Source: Burkholderia paludis (GTDB taxonomy: Bacteria; Pseudomonadota; Gammaproteobacteria; Burkholderiales; Burkholderiaceae). From it: a stretch of 64,000 nt of DNA. Positions 53,816 to 61,639 of the stretch are shown here, piece by piece (positions within the stretch are counted from its first letter, which is position 1; the number at the start of each line of letters is the position of its first letter). Both the position numbers and the translations under genes were made by a program. The notes below the pieces were generated by a model. The model saw only the letters and a program-made list of their open reading frames with translations. It was not told the DNA's origin and did no database searches. Location: NCBI RefSeq assembly GCF_000732615.1, contig NZ_JPGL01000012.1, forward strand, positions 142,749-206,748, written 5' to 3'.

Positions 53816-56524
53816 ATGGATACTCGCAATCTGATGCAGATTTTTCGAGGCGGGCTGATTCAGCAAGACCGTCTTCTCAAGCTGGACACGTCGTTGGGTG
53901 GCAACGTTCTGCTTCCCCACCAGACGATTGGGGAATCGCGGCTCGGGCGCGATTTCGAGTTTGTTGTCGACGTCGCAACGACAAGCTCGAGCATCGAACT
54001 CAAGAAACTTATCGCGCAACCCGCTACCCTCTGGATTCAGCAGCGCAACGGATCGTATGCACCACACCACGGCTATGTGCATACGGCGCGGCGCCTGGGT
54101 GCCGATGGCGGGCTGACATTTCATCAGATAACGATGGCCTCATGGATGCATTTCCTGCGCTTTCGTCGTGATCAGAAAATCTGGCAGGACCAACCCGCCG
54201 ATGCAATCGTTACGGACGTGTTCAATGCGCATCCACAAGCGCGCGGCCTCTACGAGTTTCATCTTTCCCGCTCTCTTCCTTCGCTCTCATTCTGCCGCCA
54301 GAACGAGAGCGATTGGAATTTCGTTCACCGGCTTCTGGAGTCTGAAGGGCTATATGGCTACTGGAAACACGACAGTGACGGCAAGGCGCATCGACTCATC
54401 ATTACAGACCGCCTGACCGCGCTCGACGAAGCGCTGCCGCTCGACTTCTCCAGTGCCGGAACGACGCTTGCATCGGGCGCACTGACGCAATGGAGCGGCA
54501 AGCGTACACTGCAGAGCACGTCGCTGACCACGCGCACGTTCGACTACAAGAACCCGGCGGGCGCGTTCAATTCAAAGGGAACGTCATGGCCGACGATGCC
54601 AAATCAGGGTGAGTTGCCTGATCAGGCAGAGGTCTATCAGTACACGGGCGCCTACACCTTTCTCTCACAGGAGCGCGGCGACACCCTGTCGAAGACTCGC
54701 ATCGAAGAATGGGAATCCCGGTCGAAGCGTTTTTTCGGCATTGGCGGTTGGCGCGCGGCCGACGCGGGCAAACGTTTCACATTGAATGCCCATCCCGATC
54801 ACGACGGCAACTCGCTCGAGCAGCGTGAATTCGTCACGATTGCGGTGCGATGGACCATTCGAAACAACCTGCCGATCACGCGATCGTCGGCACGAATACC
54901 CCATAGCCTCGACCAGTTGATCGCCGATTCCGGGATAGACGACCTGAGCAGCGCGTCGCATGTGTCGTCGGATATCGACGGATCGACGGGGGCCTATCAA
55001 GTCGAGATCGAAGCACAGCGGACCACCGTCCCGTTTCGTAGTCCGTTCGAACACATCAAGCCGACGACACACCTTGAGACTGCCGTGGTAGTCGGCCCGA
55101 AGAACGAAGAGGTCTACACCGACGTGTTGAACCGCATCAAGGTGCGATTCATCTGGGACCGTGTGAACGACGGCAACGAGAGCGCTTCGTGTTGGGTCCG
55201 GGTCGCGCAGTCCGATGCCGGCAGCGGGTATGGCTCCGTTCATCCGCCGCGAATTGGAGAAGAGGTCTTGATCGACTACGTCGGAGGCGACTGTGACCGA
55301 CCGATCGCAATCGCACGCGTTTACAACGGTGCAGCGAAGCCGCAGTGGCACACGAACGGCCTGCTTTCGGGCTACCGGTCGAAAGAGTTTTCCGGAACAG
55401 GGTACAACCAGATGGTGATGGACGACTCGACCGGACAGAACCGTGTGCAGTTGTTCAGTAGCCAAGGAAACTCCGTGCTCCATCTCGGTTACCTCATCCA
55501 GCAAACCGGCAATGCGCGGGGCGACTACCTGGGAAGCGGATTCGACCTGCGGACAGACACTTACGGCGCCGTTCGCGCGAATCGCGGACTATACGTCACC
55601 ACGTATTCGAAAGCACTCGACAGCCAACCGCTCGACGCTCGCGAGACGCAACAGCAATTGGTACGCGCCGAACGCTTGCTCGAATCACTATCCGACGCGA
55701 GCATCGCACATGACGCCGAGGGCCTGCAGGCCGGATACGATGCGCTGAAGCTGCTATCCGACGCAACGCAGGATTCGGCCACCGCGGCCGTCGCGGGCGG
55801 ACGAACAGCCGGGGGTGGAACCGGAGCGGCAAACGCCTTCAAAAAACCCGTGATGTTGTTCGGCAGCCCATCGGACATCGCGCTTTCCACGAACGAAACT
55901 GCTCACCTGTCGGCCGAGCAACACGTCAACATCGTCAGTGGCCGGAACACGCATCTGGCGATCGGGAAGTCGCTTCTCGCAAGTGTCGCCAACAAACTGA
56001 GCATCTTTGTCCGGGGCGCCGGCATGAAACTGTTCGCCGGGCGCGGCAAGATCGAACTGCAGGCCCACTCGGACAACATCGAGTTGACCGCCCGGAAATC
56101 AGTGAAGGTGCTTTCGACAACGGCCAAGGTCGAAGTCGCGGCCGATCAGGAACTCCTCCTTACGTCGGGTGGCGCCTACATCCGGATCGCGAATGGCGGC
56201 GTCCAGATCCATGCGCCAGGCAGGATCGACATCAAGGGTACGACGCACAGCTTCGACGGGCCGACCGCGCAAGGCTACGCGCTTCCCGGCCTGCCCCATG
56301 CGGGCGATGCCCCGCGGTATCACGAGCAGTTCCACCTGGTCGACGACGACGGCACGACCGTCCTGCCGCACACACACTACGAGATCGAAAGCGAGTCGGG
56401 CAAGAAGTGGAGCGGTTACAGCGATGCAGATGGATTCACTCGGCACGTCTACACCGATCAACCTGAATCCCTTTCTCTCACCGTCTACAAGGAGGTCGAC
56501 GATGACAGCGACGAAGAAACGTAA
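53816..56524 (+). CDS. vgrG: type VI secretion tip protein VgrG with C-terminal transthyretin-like domain
   Basis: The spike protein of T6SS, about 902 aa. The gp27/gp5-like N-terminal part (1-~480) includes FHLSRSLPSLSFCRQNESDWNFVHRLLESEGLYGYW and the OB-fold region VRFIWDR to RIGEEVLIDYVGGDCDRPI. A DUF2345-type beta-needle (about 600-810) follows. The end (FHLVDDDGTTVLPHTHYEI .. GYSDADGFT) is a transthyretin-like cargo platform with an acidic tail. AAAGG favours the ATG at 53816 over 53810. No other T6SS structural gene is in the window. The AAGGAGGT site for the effector lies inside its 3' end, so the two are coupled. Confidence 0.95.
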   Translation: MDTRNLMQIFRGGLIQQDRLLKLDTSLGGNVLLPHQTIGESRLGRDFEFVVDVATTSSSIELKKLIAQPATLWIQQRNGSYAPHHGYVHTARRLGADGGLTFHQITMASWMHFLRFRRDQKIWQDQPADAIVTDVFNAHPQARGLYEFHLSRSLPSLSFCRQNESDWNFVHRLLESEGLYGYWKHDSDGKAHRLIITDRLTALDEALPLDFSSAGTTLASGALTQWSGKRTLQSTSLTTRTFDYKNPAGAFNSKGTSWPTMPNQGELPDQAEVYQYTGAYTFLSQERGDTLSKTRIEEWESRSKRFFGIGGWRAADAGKRFTLNAHPDHDGNSLEQREFVTIAVRWTIRNNLPITRSSARIPHSLDQLIADSGIDDLSSASHVSSDIDGSTGAYQVEIEAQRTTVPFRSPFEHIKPTTHLETAVVVGPKNEEVYTDVLNRIKVRFIWDRVNDGNESASCWVRVAQSDAGSGYGSVHPPRIGEEVLIDYVGGDCDRPIAIARVYNGAAKPQWHTNGLLSGYRSKEFSGTGYNQMVMDDSTGQNRVQLFSSQGNSVLHLGYLIQQTGNARGDYLGSGFDLRTDTYGAVRANRGLYVTTYSKALDSQPLDARETQQQLVRAERLLESLSDASIAHDAEGLQAGYDALKLLSDATQDSATAAVAGGRTAGGGTGAANAFKKPVMLFGSPSDIALSTNETAHLSAEQHVNIVSGRNTHLAIGKSLLASVANKLSIFVRGAGMKLFAGRGKIELQAHSDNIELTARKSVKVLSTTAKVEVAADQELLLTSGGAYIRIANGGVQIHAPGRIDIKGTTHSFDGPTAQGYALPGLPHAGDAPRYHEQFHLVDDDGTTVLPHTHYEIESESGKKWSGYSDADGFTRHVYTDQPESLSLTVYKEVDDDSDEET

Positions 56525-57500
56525 GACCGTGACGCGGCACGTAAAACATGCGTCGACGACCGGTACCGATCAAAAATCGCTGGTGAAGGCCGTTATTCAG
56601 AGCGACATCGGTGAATGGGTCCACCCGAAGACCGGGGACAAGTTCTATATCGACGAGACTACTCGGTTCCCTTCCGTCACGTTCGAGATCGAGACGAATG
56701 ACCCACCACCTTACCAATGGAAATGGAGCATCGTGTGGGACGCCCAGGTCAGTTCGTTGCGCGAGTCGGCCAAGCGAGGGAAGAAGGTCAGGTCGTTCTC
56801 GGAGACCGGCTCATTCACGAGCAACGACACGACCTGGGACGCAAAGCTGAACGACAAGATCATCGGCGGGAAGCTGTCCGTCGAAGTGAAGGCGGGTACG
56901 ACTGATTTTCGACGAACCGTCTTCATTCTTGGAAAGAATCCTGCGAAAGACGATGTCCTGAACTACCTTAAGGCGATTCCGAATACTGCTGGATTCGATC
57001 TGATCCTCGAGCAAGAGAGCCGCTTCAAGAACTTCATCAACGCCGACAACGAACCGGTAGTTGCCGGCGACAAGGGCTACGGGATAACGCAGATGACGAA
57101 TCCCGCACCCAGCTATGAGCAAGTCTGGAGCTGGAAGGAGAATATCAAGGCCGGTGTCGCGCTATGGCAGTTGAAGCAAAAGGCAGCGATTGCCAGCTTC
57201 GACGGGGTGCCCTACACCGAAGAGCAATTGAGGCGCGAGACCTTCACTCGCTGGAATGGGGGGAGCTACTACAAGGCCAACACGAAAACGCAGACGCTTG
57301 AACGTCGCGACATACAGTGCGACACCCAGACAGGCAACATTGGCTGGGACATGAAAGATCCGACGAACATCGGGAAAACCGAAGCGGAACTACACGACCG
57401 CGATAAGGACGAATACAAGAAAATGAAGGGCGGTCAGGGCAAAGACCATCGATGGATGTATTCCGGAATCTGCTATGTCGATCATATCTTCGGTCGTTAA
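56502..57500 (+). CDS. VgrG-linked T6SS effector, transglycosylase-like
   Basis: A 332-aa protein starting 8 nt after a perfect AAGGAGGT, overlapping vgrG by 23 nt. Residues ~25-150 form a beta-rich N-terminal region (FEIETNDPPPYQWKWSIVW..) that may dock on the VgrG tip. The C-terminal half looks like a lysozyme/SLT domain: DLILEQESRFKNFINAD supplies the catalytic Glu (ESxF pattern), then GDKGYGITQMTNP and WKENIKAGVALWQLKQKAA follow as in soluble lytic transglycosylases. It should cut peptidoglycan glycan strands in rivals. The gene overlaps the putative immunity gene by 26 nt. Confidence 0.82.
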   Translation: MTATKKRKTVTRHVKHASTTGTDQKSLVKAVIQSDIGEWVHPKTGDKFYIDETTRFPSVTFEIETNDPPPYQWKWSIVWDAQVSSLRESAKRGKKVRSFSETGSFTSNDTTWDAKLNDKIIGGKLSVEVKAGTTDFRRTVFILGKNPAKDDVLNYLKAIPNTAGFDLILEQESRFKNFINADNEPVVAGDKGYGITQMTNPAPSYEQVWSWKENIKAGVALWQLKQKAAIASFDGVPYTEEQLRRETFTRWNGGSYYKANTKTQTLERRDIQCDTQTGNIGWDMKDPTNIGKTEAELHDRDKDEYKKMKGGQGKDHRWMYSGICYVDHIFGR

Positions 57501-58068
57501 ATGTTGCGTCATTTCCGTCGCCCTCGCCGGTACGGCGAACGTTCTTGCAGACGAAGAGGCGCCCACCTCGATTCGACTGTCAAATGGGCGCCACCTGCAG
57601 CAGGATGAGGATGGGAAGCGACTGATCGAGGTCGACATTGCCCATCACCGCTCGATCACGGTGAAGTTACCGACTGCACTGCGTCGGGCTGTCTCTTCCG
57701 CATCGAGCATCGGCTTTCCGTCGGCGGACTCGAAGGTCGTCGACGGAAAGGAGATCGTGCTGGTTGTCGTCAGTCAGTCGTCGAGCAACAATCCGACGGG
57801 ATATTGCGGCGCGGGGGAGGAAAGCACCCTGTATGCACTCCAGATCGACGGGAATGCCGCAGTGCCGAGATATTCGATGCCCGTGCAAAGCTGCTTGCAC
57901 ACCGTGTCGCTCGATACCTACGTCAACAATCGATCGCCCTGGCTTGCGATCGAGTGGCTTGACGATCCGCTCGGATTCAAGATCAACTGGTCTTTCATCG
58001 ACGAGACCGCGCACGTGACGCGTCAGTATCGCTACAACGGCAGCACCTTCGTGCAGAGCAAGAAGTGA
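57475..58068 (+). CDS. putative periplasmic immunity protein of the T6SS effector
   Basis: A 197-aa exported protein: signal MSIISSVVKCCVISVALAGTANVLA, then a beta-rich domain with two Cys (GYCGAGEES; PVQSCLHTV) likely joined by a disulfide. It matches no family I know. Its start lies inside the effector gene (26-nt overlap), and its predicted location in the periplasm is where a peptidoglycan-cutting effector would act, so immunity is the natural reading. Lower GC than the flanking genome, like the two genes before it. Confidence 0.75.
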   Translation: MSIISSVVKCCVISVALAGTANVLADEEAPTSIRLSNGRHLQQDEDGKRLIEVDIAHHRSITVKLPTALRRAVSSASSIGFPSADSKVVDGKEIVLVVVSQSSSNNPTGYCGAGEESTLYALQIDGNAAVPRYSMPVQSCLHTVSLDTYVNNRSPWLAIEWLDDPLGFKINWSFIDETAHVTRQYRYNGSTFVQSKK

Positions 58069-58277
58069 CGTGCGCAGTCACGAATCAGCAAGACAGTCGC
58101 GCTGCCGTCGGTGGTGCACCGTGCGGCACTGTCATGTTGCTGGAGGTGATCGCGCAGGATGAGGGGATGACGAATGGCACATCACTCTGCCGCGGACACC
58201 GAATCCCGGCGGCAGTCATCTGTATTCGCCGGGACTCGATCTGACAGGTAGCCGGCCCGACAGCCGGGCGCACCCAC

Positions 58278-58301
58278 AAAAAAAGCCCGACACAGTCGGG
58301 C
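58278..58301 (-). terminator. rho-independent terminator, repeated family (copy 2)
   Basis: Minus strand: GCCCGAC-TGT-GTCGGGC then seven T, about 60 nt past the stop of the FAD oxidoreductase. Near-identical to 46906-46932, with similarity continuing to GAGAATCCCGC at 58321-58331. Confidence 0.85.
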
Positions 58302-58360
58302 CAATGAGTCGAGACACAAGGAGAATCCCGCCCGCTCCACGGCGGGCGGGCTACGCCGCG

Positions 58361-59533
58361 CTACACGACGTTCTTTTCGACGATCGGGCGGTTTTCCAGC
58401 ACGCGCGCCCAGCCGAGCGTCGACAGGTCGAGCGTGTCGTAACGCCCGCCCAGGATGAGTTCGCTGACGCCGCGCCCCGTCGCCGGCCCTTGCTGCAGCC
58501 CGTGGCCGCTGTAGCCGTTCGCGAACACCACGTTGTCGAGTTCCGGGTGATACCCGATGATCGCGTTGTGGTCGAACACGTTGTATTCGTAGTATCCGGA
58601 CCAGCAGTTCTGCACGCGCAACGCCTCGAATTCCGGCACGCGATGCGCGAGCGTCGGCCAGATCACCTCGTCGAACAGTTCGTGATCGACTTCGTCGAGC
58701 GGCAGGTCGTCCGGGTCGCGGTCGGCGCTCGGCGACATCCCGCAGATATACGTCCGCCCTTCCGGCCGGAAATACACGCCCGTCGGGTCGATCAGCAGCG
58801 GACAATCCGCGAGCTTCGCCGGCGACGACACGTTGAAGATGCTGCGGCGCCGCGCATGCACGGGAATGTCGATGCCCATCATCGCCGACAGCGTGCGCGT
58901 CCACGCACCGGCCGCGTTGACGAGCGTGTCGCACGCATGGCGCTCGCCGTCGTGCGTGACCACCTGTGTCACCTTGCGGCCGTCGCGCTCGACGCCCGTC
59001 ACATCCGCCGCCACGTAGCGCGCGCCCAGCGCCTGCGCCTTCTTGCGCAGCGCCTGCACGAGCCCGTAGCCGTCGAACCACCCCTCGCCGCTCACGCCAT
59101 AGGCGCCCGACACGAGATCGTCGACGTTCAGCCACGGAAACTTCGCGCGCAGCGCATCGCGATCCATCAGCCGGATATCGGCGCCGAGGCGCGTCTGCAG
59201 CGCATGATTATCCTGCAGCGTCGCCTCGCCGGCCGGCGTCGCGAGGAACAGGTAGCCGCCTTCGTGCAGATCGATCGACGGCCGGTTGCCGTCCACTTCG
59301 AGCCGTTCGCCGATCGTGCGCAGGAAATCGATGCCGAACAGCGACATCTGGATCGACAGCGGCGTCGAGAACTGCTGGCGGATCGACGCGGCCGACAACG
59401 CCGACGACGATTTCGCATAGCTGGGATCGCGCTCGATGACGGTCACGGAAACCGTGGGATCGGTGGCGCGCAGGAAATAGGCGATCGAGCTGCCGATCAC
59501 ACCACCGCCGACGATGACGACTTGAGAACTCAC
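58361..59533 (-). CDS. FAD-dependent oxidoreductase, DAO (DadA/SoxB-like) family
   Basis: A 390-aa amine/amino-acid oxidoreductase. N-terminal FAD dinucleotide motif VVIVGGGVIGSSIAYFL, then the E-loop VIERD. Family motifs AASIRQQFSTPLSIQMS, LVNAAGAWTRTLS, and the C-terminal VVFANGYSGHGLQQGPATGRGVSEL bind FAD. It starts at GTG 59533, behind CTGGAG; no ATG fits. It probably oxidises an N-substituted amino acid or similar amine. A branched-chain amino-acid-type binding protein lies 181 nt upstream on the same strand, suggesting that uptake and oxidation of one compound are linked. Confidence 0.9.
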   Translation of the reverse strand: MSSQVVIVGGGVIGSSIAYFLRATDPTVSVTVIERDPSYAKSSSALSAASIRQQFSTPLSIQMSLFGIDFLRTIGERLEVDGNRPSIDLHEGGYLFLATPAGEATLQDNHALQTRLGADIRLMDRDALRAKFPWLNVDDLVSGAYGVSGEGWFDGYGLVQALRKKAQALGARYVAADVTGVERDGRKVTQVVTHDGERHACDTLVNAAGAWTRTLSAMMGIDIPVHARRRSIFNVSSPAKLADCPLLIDPTGVYFRPEGRTYICGMSPSADRDPDDLPLDEVDHELFDEVIWPTLAHRVPEFEALRVQNCWSGYYEYNVFDHNAIIGYHPELDNVVFANGYSGHGLQQGPATGRGVSELILGGRYDTLDLSTLGWARVLENRPIVEKNVV

Positions 59534-59714
59534 GACTGACTCCAGTTGCACATGAAGGGCGCAGCCTGCCGGCCGCGCCCGTGGGTTGTTCATGCCGCGT
59601 CGCGCGGGCAGGCCGGCCCGTCGGCCGGGCCGGCGGGCGCCGCGATCGCGCCGGACCGCCAATGGCATTTCAGCACGTCCGGCATCGCAGCGAAAGCCCG
59701 CGCGCGCGTTGCGT

Positions 59715-60866
59715 TCAGTCCGCCGATTTCGTCGTGACGGGCTGCCACGCGGCGTTCTTCACTTCGTACAGCGTCGAGCTCGGGTTCTTCAGGTCGCCCG
59801 TGCTCGTGAACGCGATCGTGCCCGTGATGCCGTCGTAGCGCGTGCCCTTCAGCGCGCCGTTGAAATCGGCCGGCTTCGTCGAGTTCGCCTTCTGCATCGC
59901 ATTGATCGCGATCCACGTCGCGTCGTACGCGAACGGCGCATACGCGAGCATGTCGACGCCGTACTTCTGCTTGAATTTCGTTTCGAACTGCTTGCCCTTC
60001 GCGAGCCGCGACAGCGGCTGCCCGTACTCCCACACGGCCGCGCCTTCCGCCGCGTTGCCGGCCAGCCGGATGAAGTTCGCGTTCATCACGCCGCCGCCCG
60101 CGAGGAACTGCGCGCGGATGCCGAGCTGGCGCATGCGCTTCACGAGCATCGCGGCCTGGGCGTCGAGGCCGCCGAAGAACACGAGATCGGCATTCGTGCT
60201 CTTGATCTTCGTGAGCTGCGCGCTGAAATCGACGGCCTTGTCGTTCGTGAATTCGCGCGTGACGATCGTGCCGCCGTTCGCCTTCACGGCCTTCTCGAAT
60301 TCGTCCGCTTCGCCCTGGCCGAACGCGGTGCGATCGTCGATGATCGCGATGCGCTTCGCCTTGGTGACGCTCGCCGCATACGCGCCCGCGTTGCCGGCGT
60401 TCTGCGTGTCCGTCGCGATCACACGGTACACGGTGCCGAGCCCGGCGCGCGTGATGTCGGGATTGGTCGCCGACGGCGTGATCATCGGAATGCCGGCCTT
60501 CGCGTAGATCTTCGATGCGGGCAGCGTCGTGCCCGAGTTGAAGTGGCCGATCACGACGGCCACCTGCGCATCGGCCAATTGTTGCGCGGCCTGCACGCCG
60601 GTGCGCGGATCGCTCTGGTCGTCCTGCGACGCGACGACGAACTTCACGGGCTTGCCGCCCACCGTCGTATGCGCGGCATTCGCCTCGTCGACGGCCATGC
60701 GCACGCCGTTCTCGATGTCCTTGCCGTACGCGGCGCCGCCGCCCGTCAGCGGGCCGGCCACGCCGACCTTGACGACCGTCTCCTGGGCATGGGCCGCGCC
60801 GGCCTGGAACGCGAGGATCGCGGCGGTCAATGCAACGCCGGAAATCGAACGAATGCGGAACATCAT
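59715..60866 (-). CDS. Liv-type ABC transporter substrate-binding protein
   Basis: A periplasmic branched-chain-amino-acid-type binding protein of 383 aa. Signal MMFRIRSISGVALTAAILAFQAGAAHA. Mature motifs: VKVGVAGPLTGGGAAYGKDIENGVRMAVDE, IGHFNSGTTLPASKIYAKAGIPMITPSATNP and FGQGEADEFEKAV are typical of LivJ/LivK. AAGGA stands 6 nt before the ATG. No permease or ATPase genes are nearby, so it either uses transporters encoded elsewhere or works with the FAD oxidoreductase downstream. Confidence 0.92.
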   Translation of the reverse strand: MMFRIRSISGVALTAAILAFQAGAAHAQETVVKVGVAGPLTGGGAAYGKDIENGVRMAVDEANAAHTTVGGKPVKFVVASQDDQSDPRTGVQAAQQLADAQVAVVIGHFNSGTTLPASKIYAKAGIPMITPSATNPDITRAGLGTVYRVIATDTQNAGNAGAYAASVTKAKRIAIIDDRTAFGQGEADEFEKAVKANGGTIVTREFTNDKAVDFSAQLTKIKSTNADLVFFGGLDAQAAMLVKRMRQLGIRAQFLAGGGVMNANFIRLAGNAAEGAAVWEYGQPLSRLAKGKQFETKFKQKYGVDMLAYAPFAYDATWIAINAMQKANSTKPADFNGALKGTRYDGITGTIAFTSTGDLKNPSSTLYEVKNAAWQPVTTKSAD

Positions 60867-61226
60867 GGCAGTCCTTCTTGTGTGGGTCGGGATGCAACGC
60901 GCGGCTGCCGCGCGTCGGCGACCTCCTGCGTGCGGCGGATCGCGTCCGTCACCGGGCACCTTCGACGAAGGCGCCGGACCGGCCGGTCGATCAATCACCG
61001 CGGTTCCGTCTCCGAAGAACCTTGCACCGCTAAAGAGGTGAAGGAATTGTGGGTAGCCAATACCCGTGCAGCAAACGAATTATCGGAACTACATAGTGAG
61101 GATTTGTCATCAAGTGCCGGCTGTGCGCCAGTCTGGCCGGCCTGCGCCGCCACGCTTCATGCTGCCGGATTGCGATGCCGCGCCAAAGGCACTTTGGCGC
61201 GGCACACGTCGTCCCGCCGTCGCCCG
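60867..61226. other. intergenic region with long hairpin
   Basis: 360 nt without a supported gene. Includes an AT-rich stretch (61030-61110) upstream of the binding-protein gene and the inverted repeat at 61176-61204. Confidence 0.55.
61176..61204 (-). terminator. 13-bp perfect inverted repeat after the H-NS-family gene
   Basis: TGCCGCGCCAAAG, a 3-nt loop, CTTTGGCGCGGCA, starting 23 nt past the H-NS-family stop. The stem is strong, but no T-run follows. It could be a rho-independent-like end structure, or an operator for the divergent-facing region. Confidence 0.5.
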
Positions 61227-61538
61227 TCAGGGCGCTCGCTCGTCGTCCCGGTCGATCAGGAACACGCTGCGATCCTTGCCGCGAATCCATTGCGGCTCGC
61301 GGCCCCGGCCGGTCCAGGTCCGGCCCGTCGCGGGATCCATGTATTTCGGCGGTATCGCCGGCCGTACCCTATGCCCGGTGGCCGCGCGATATTCGATGAG
61401 GTCGCTCAGGCTGATGCCGTTCCTGTCGAGCAGATCGATCAGCTCGCCGAGGAAACGGCGCATCTCGCGCGTCCTCGCGCTCTCGATCTCCTGCTTGAGC
61501 CGGTTGAACTGTTGCAGCATCTCGACGTATGAATTCAT
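61227..61538 (-). CDS. H-NS-family nucleoid-associated protein
   Basis: A 103-aa H-NS/BpH3-type protein: N-terminal coiled-coil oligomerisation helices (MLQQFNRLKQEIESARTREMRRFLGELIDLL) and the C-terminal DNA-binding domain with TGRTWTGRGREPQWI, the AT-hook-like loop that reads the minor groove of AT-rich DNA. GAGGGGGG precedes the ATG. It lies 101 nt downstream of the trimeric autotransporter on the same strand; such small H-NS paralogues often silence nearby acquired or surface genes. Confidence 0.92.
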   Translation of the reverse strand: MNSYVEMLQQFNRLKQEIESARTREMRRFLGELIDLLDRNGISLSDLIEYRAATGHRVRPAIPPKYMDPATGRTWTGRGREPQWIRGKDRSVFLIDRDDERAP

Positions 61539-61639
61539 GTTGCCCCCCTCATCTCGCCATTCCGTTGCGCAGCATCGCGCACGTCATCCGCGCCACGGAC
61601 GCGGCGGCGGCGCGGTCGCGCAGCCGCCGCACCGCGGGC

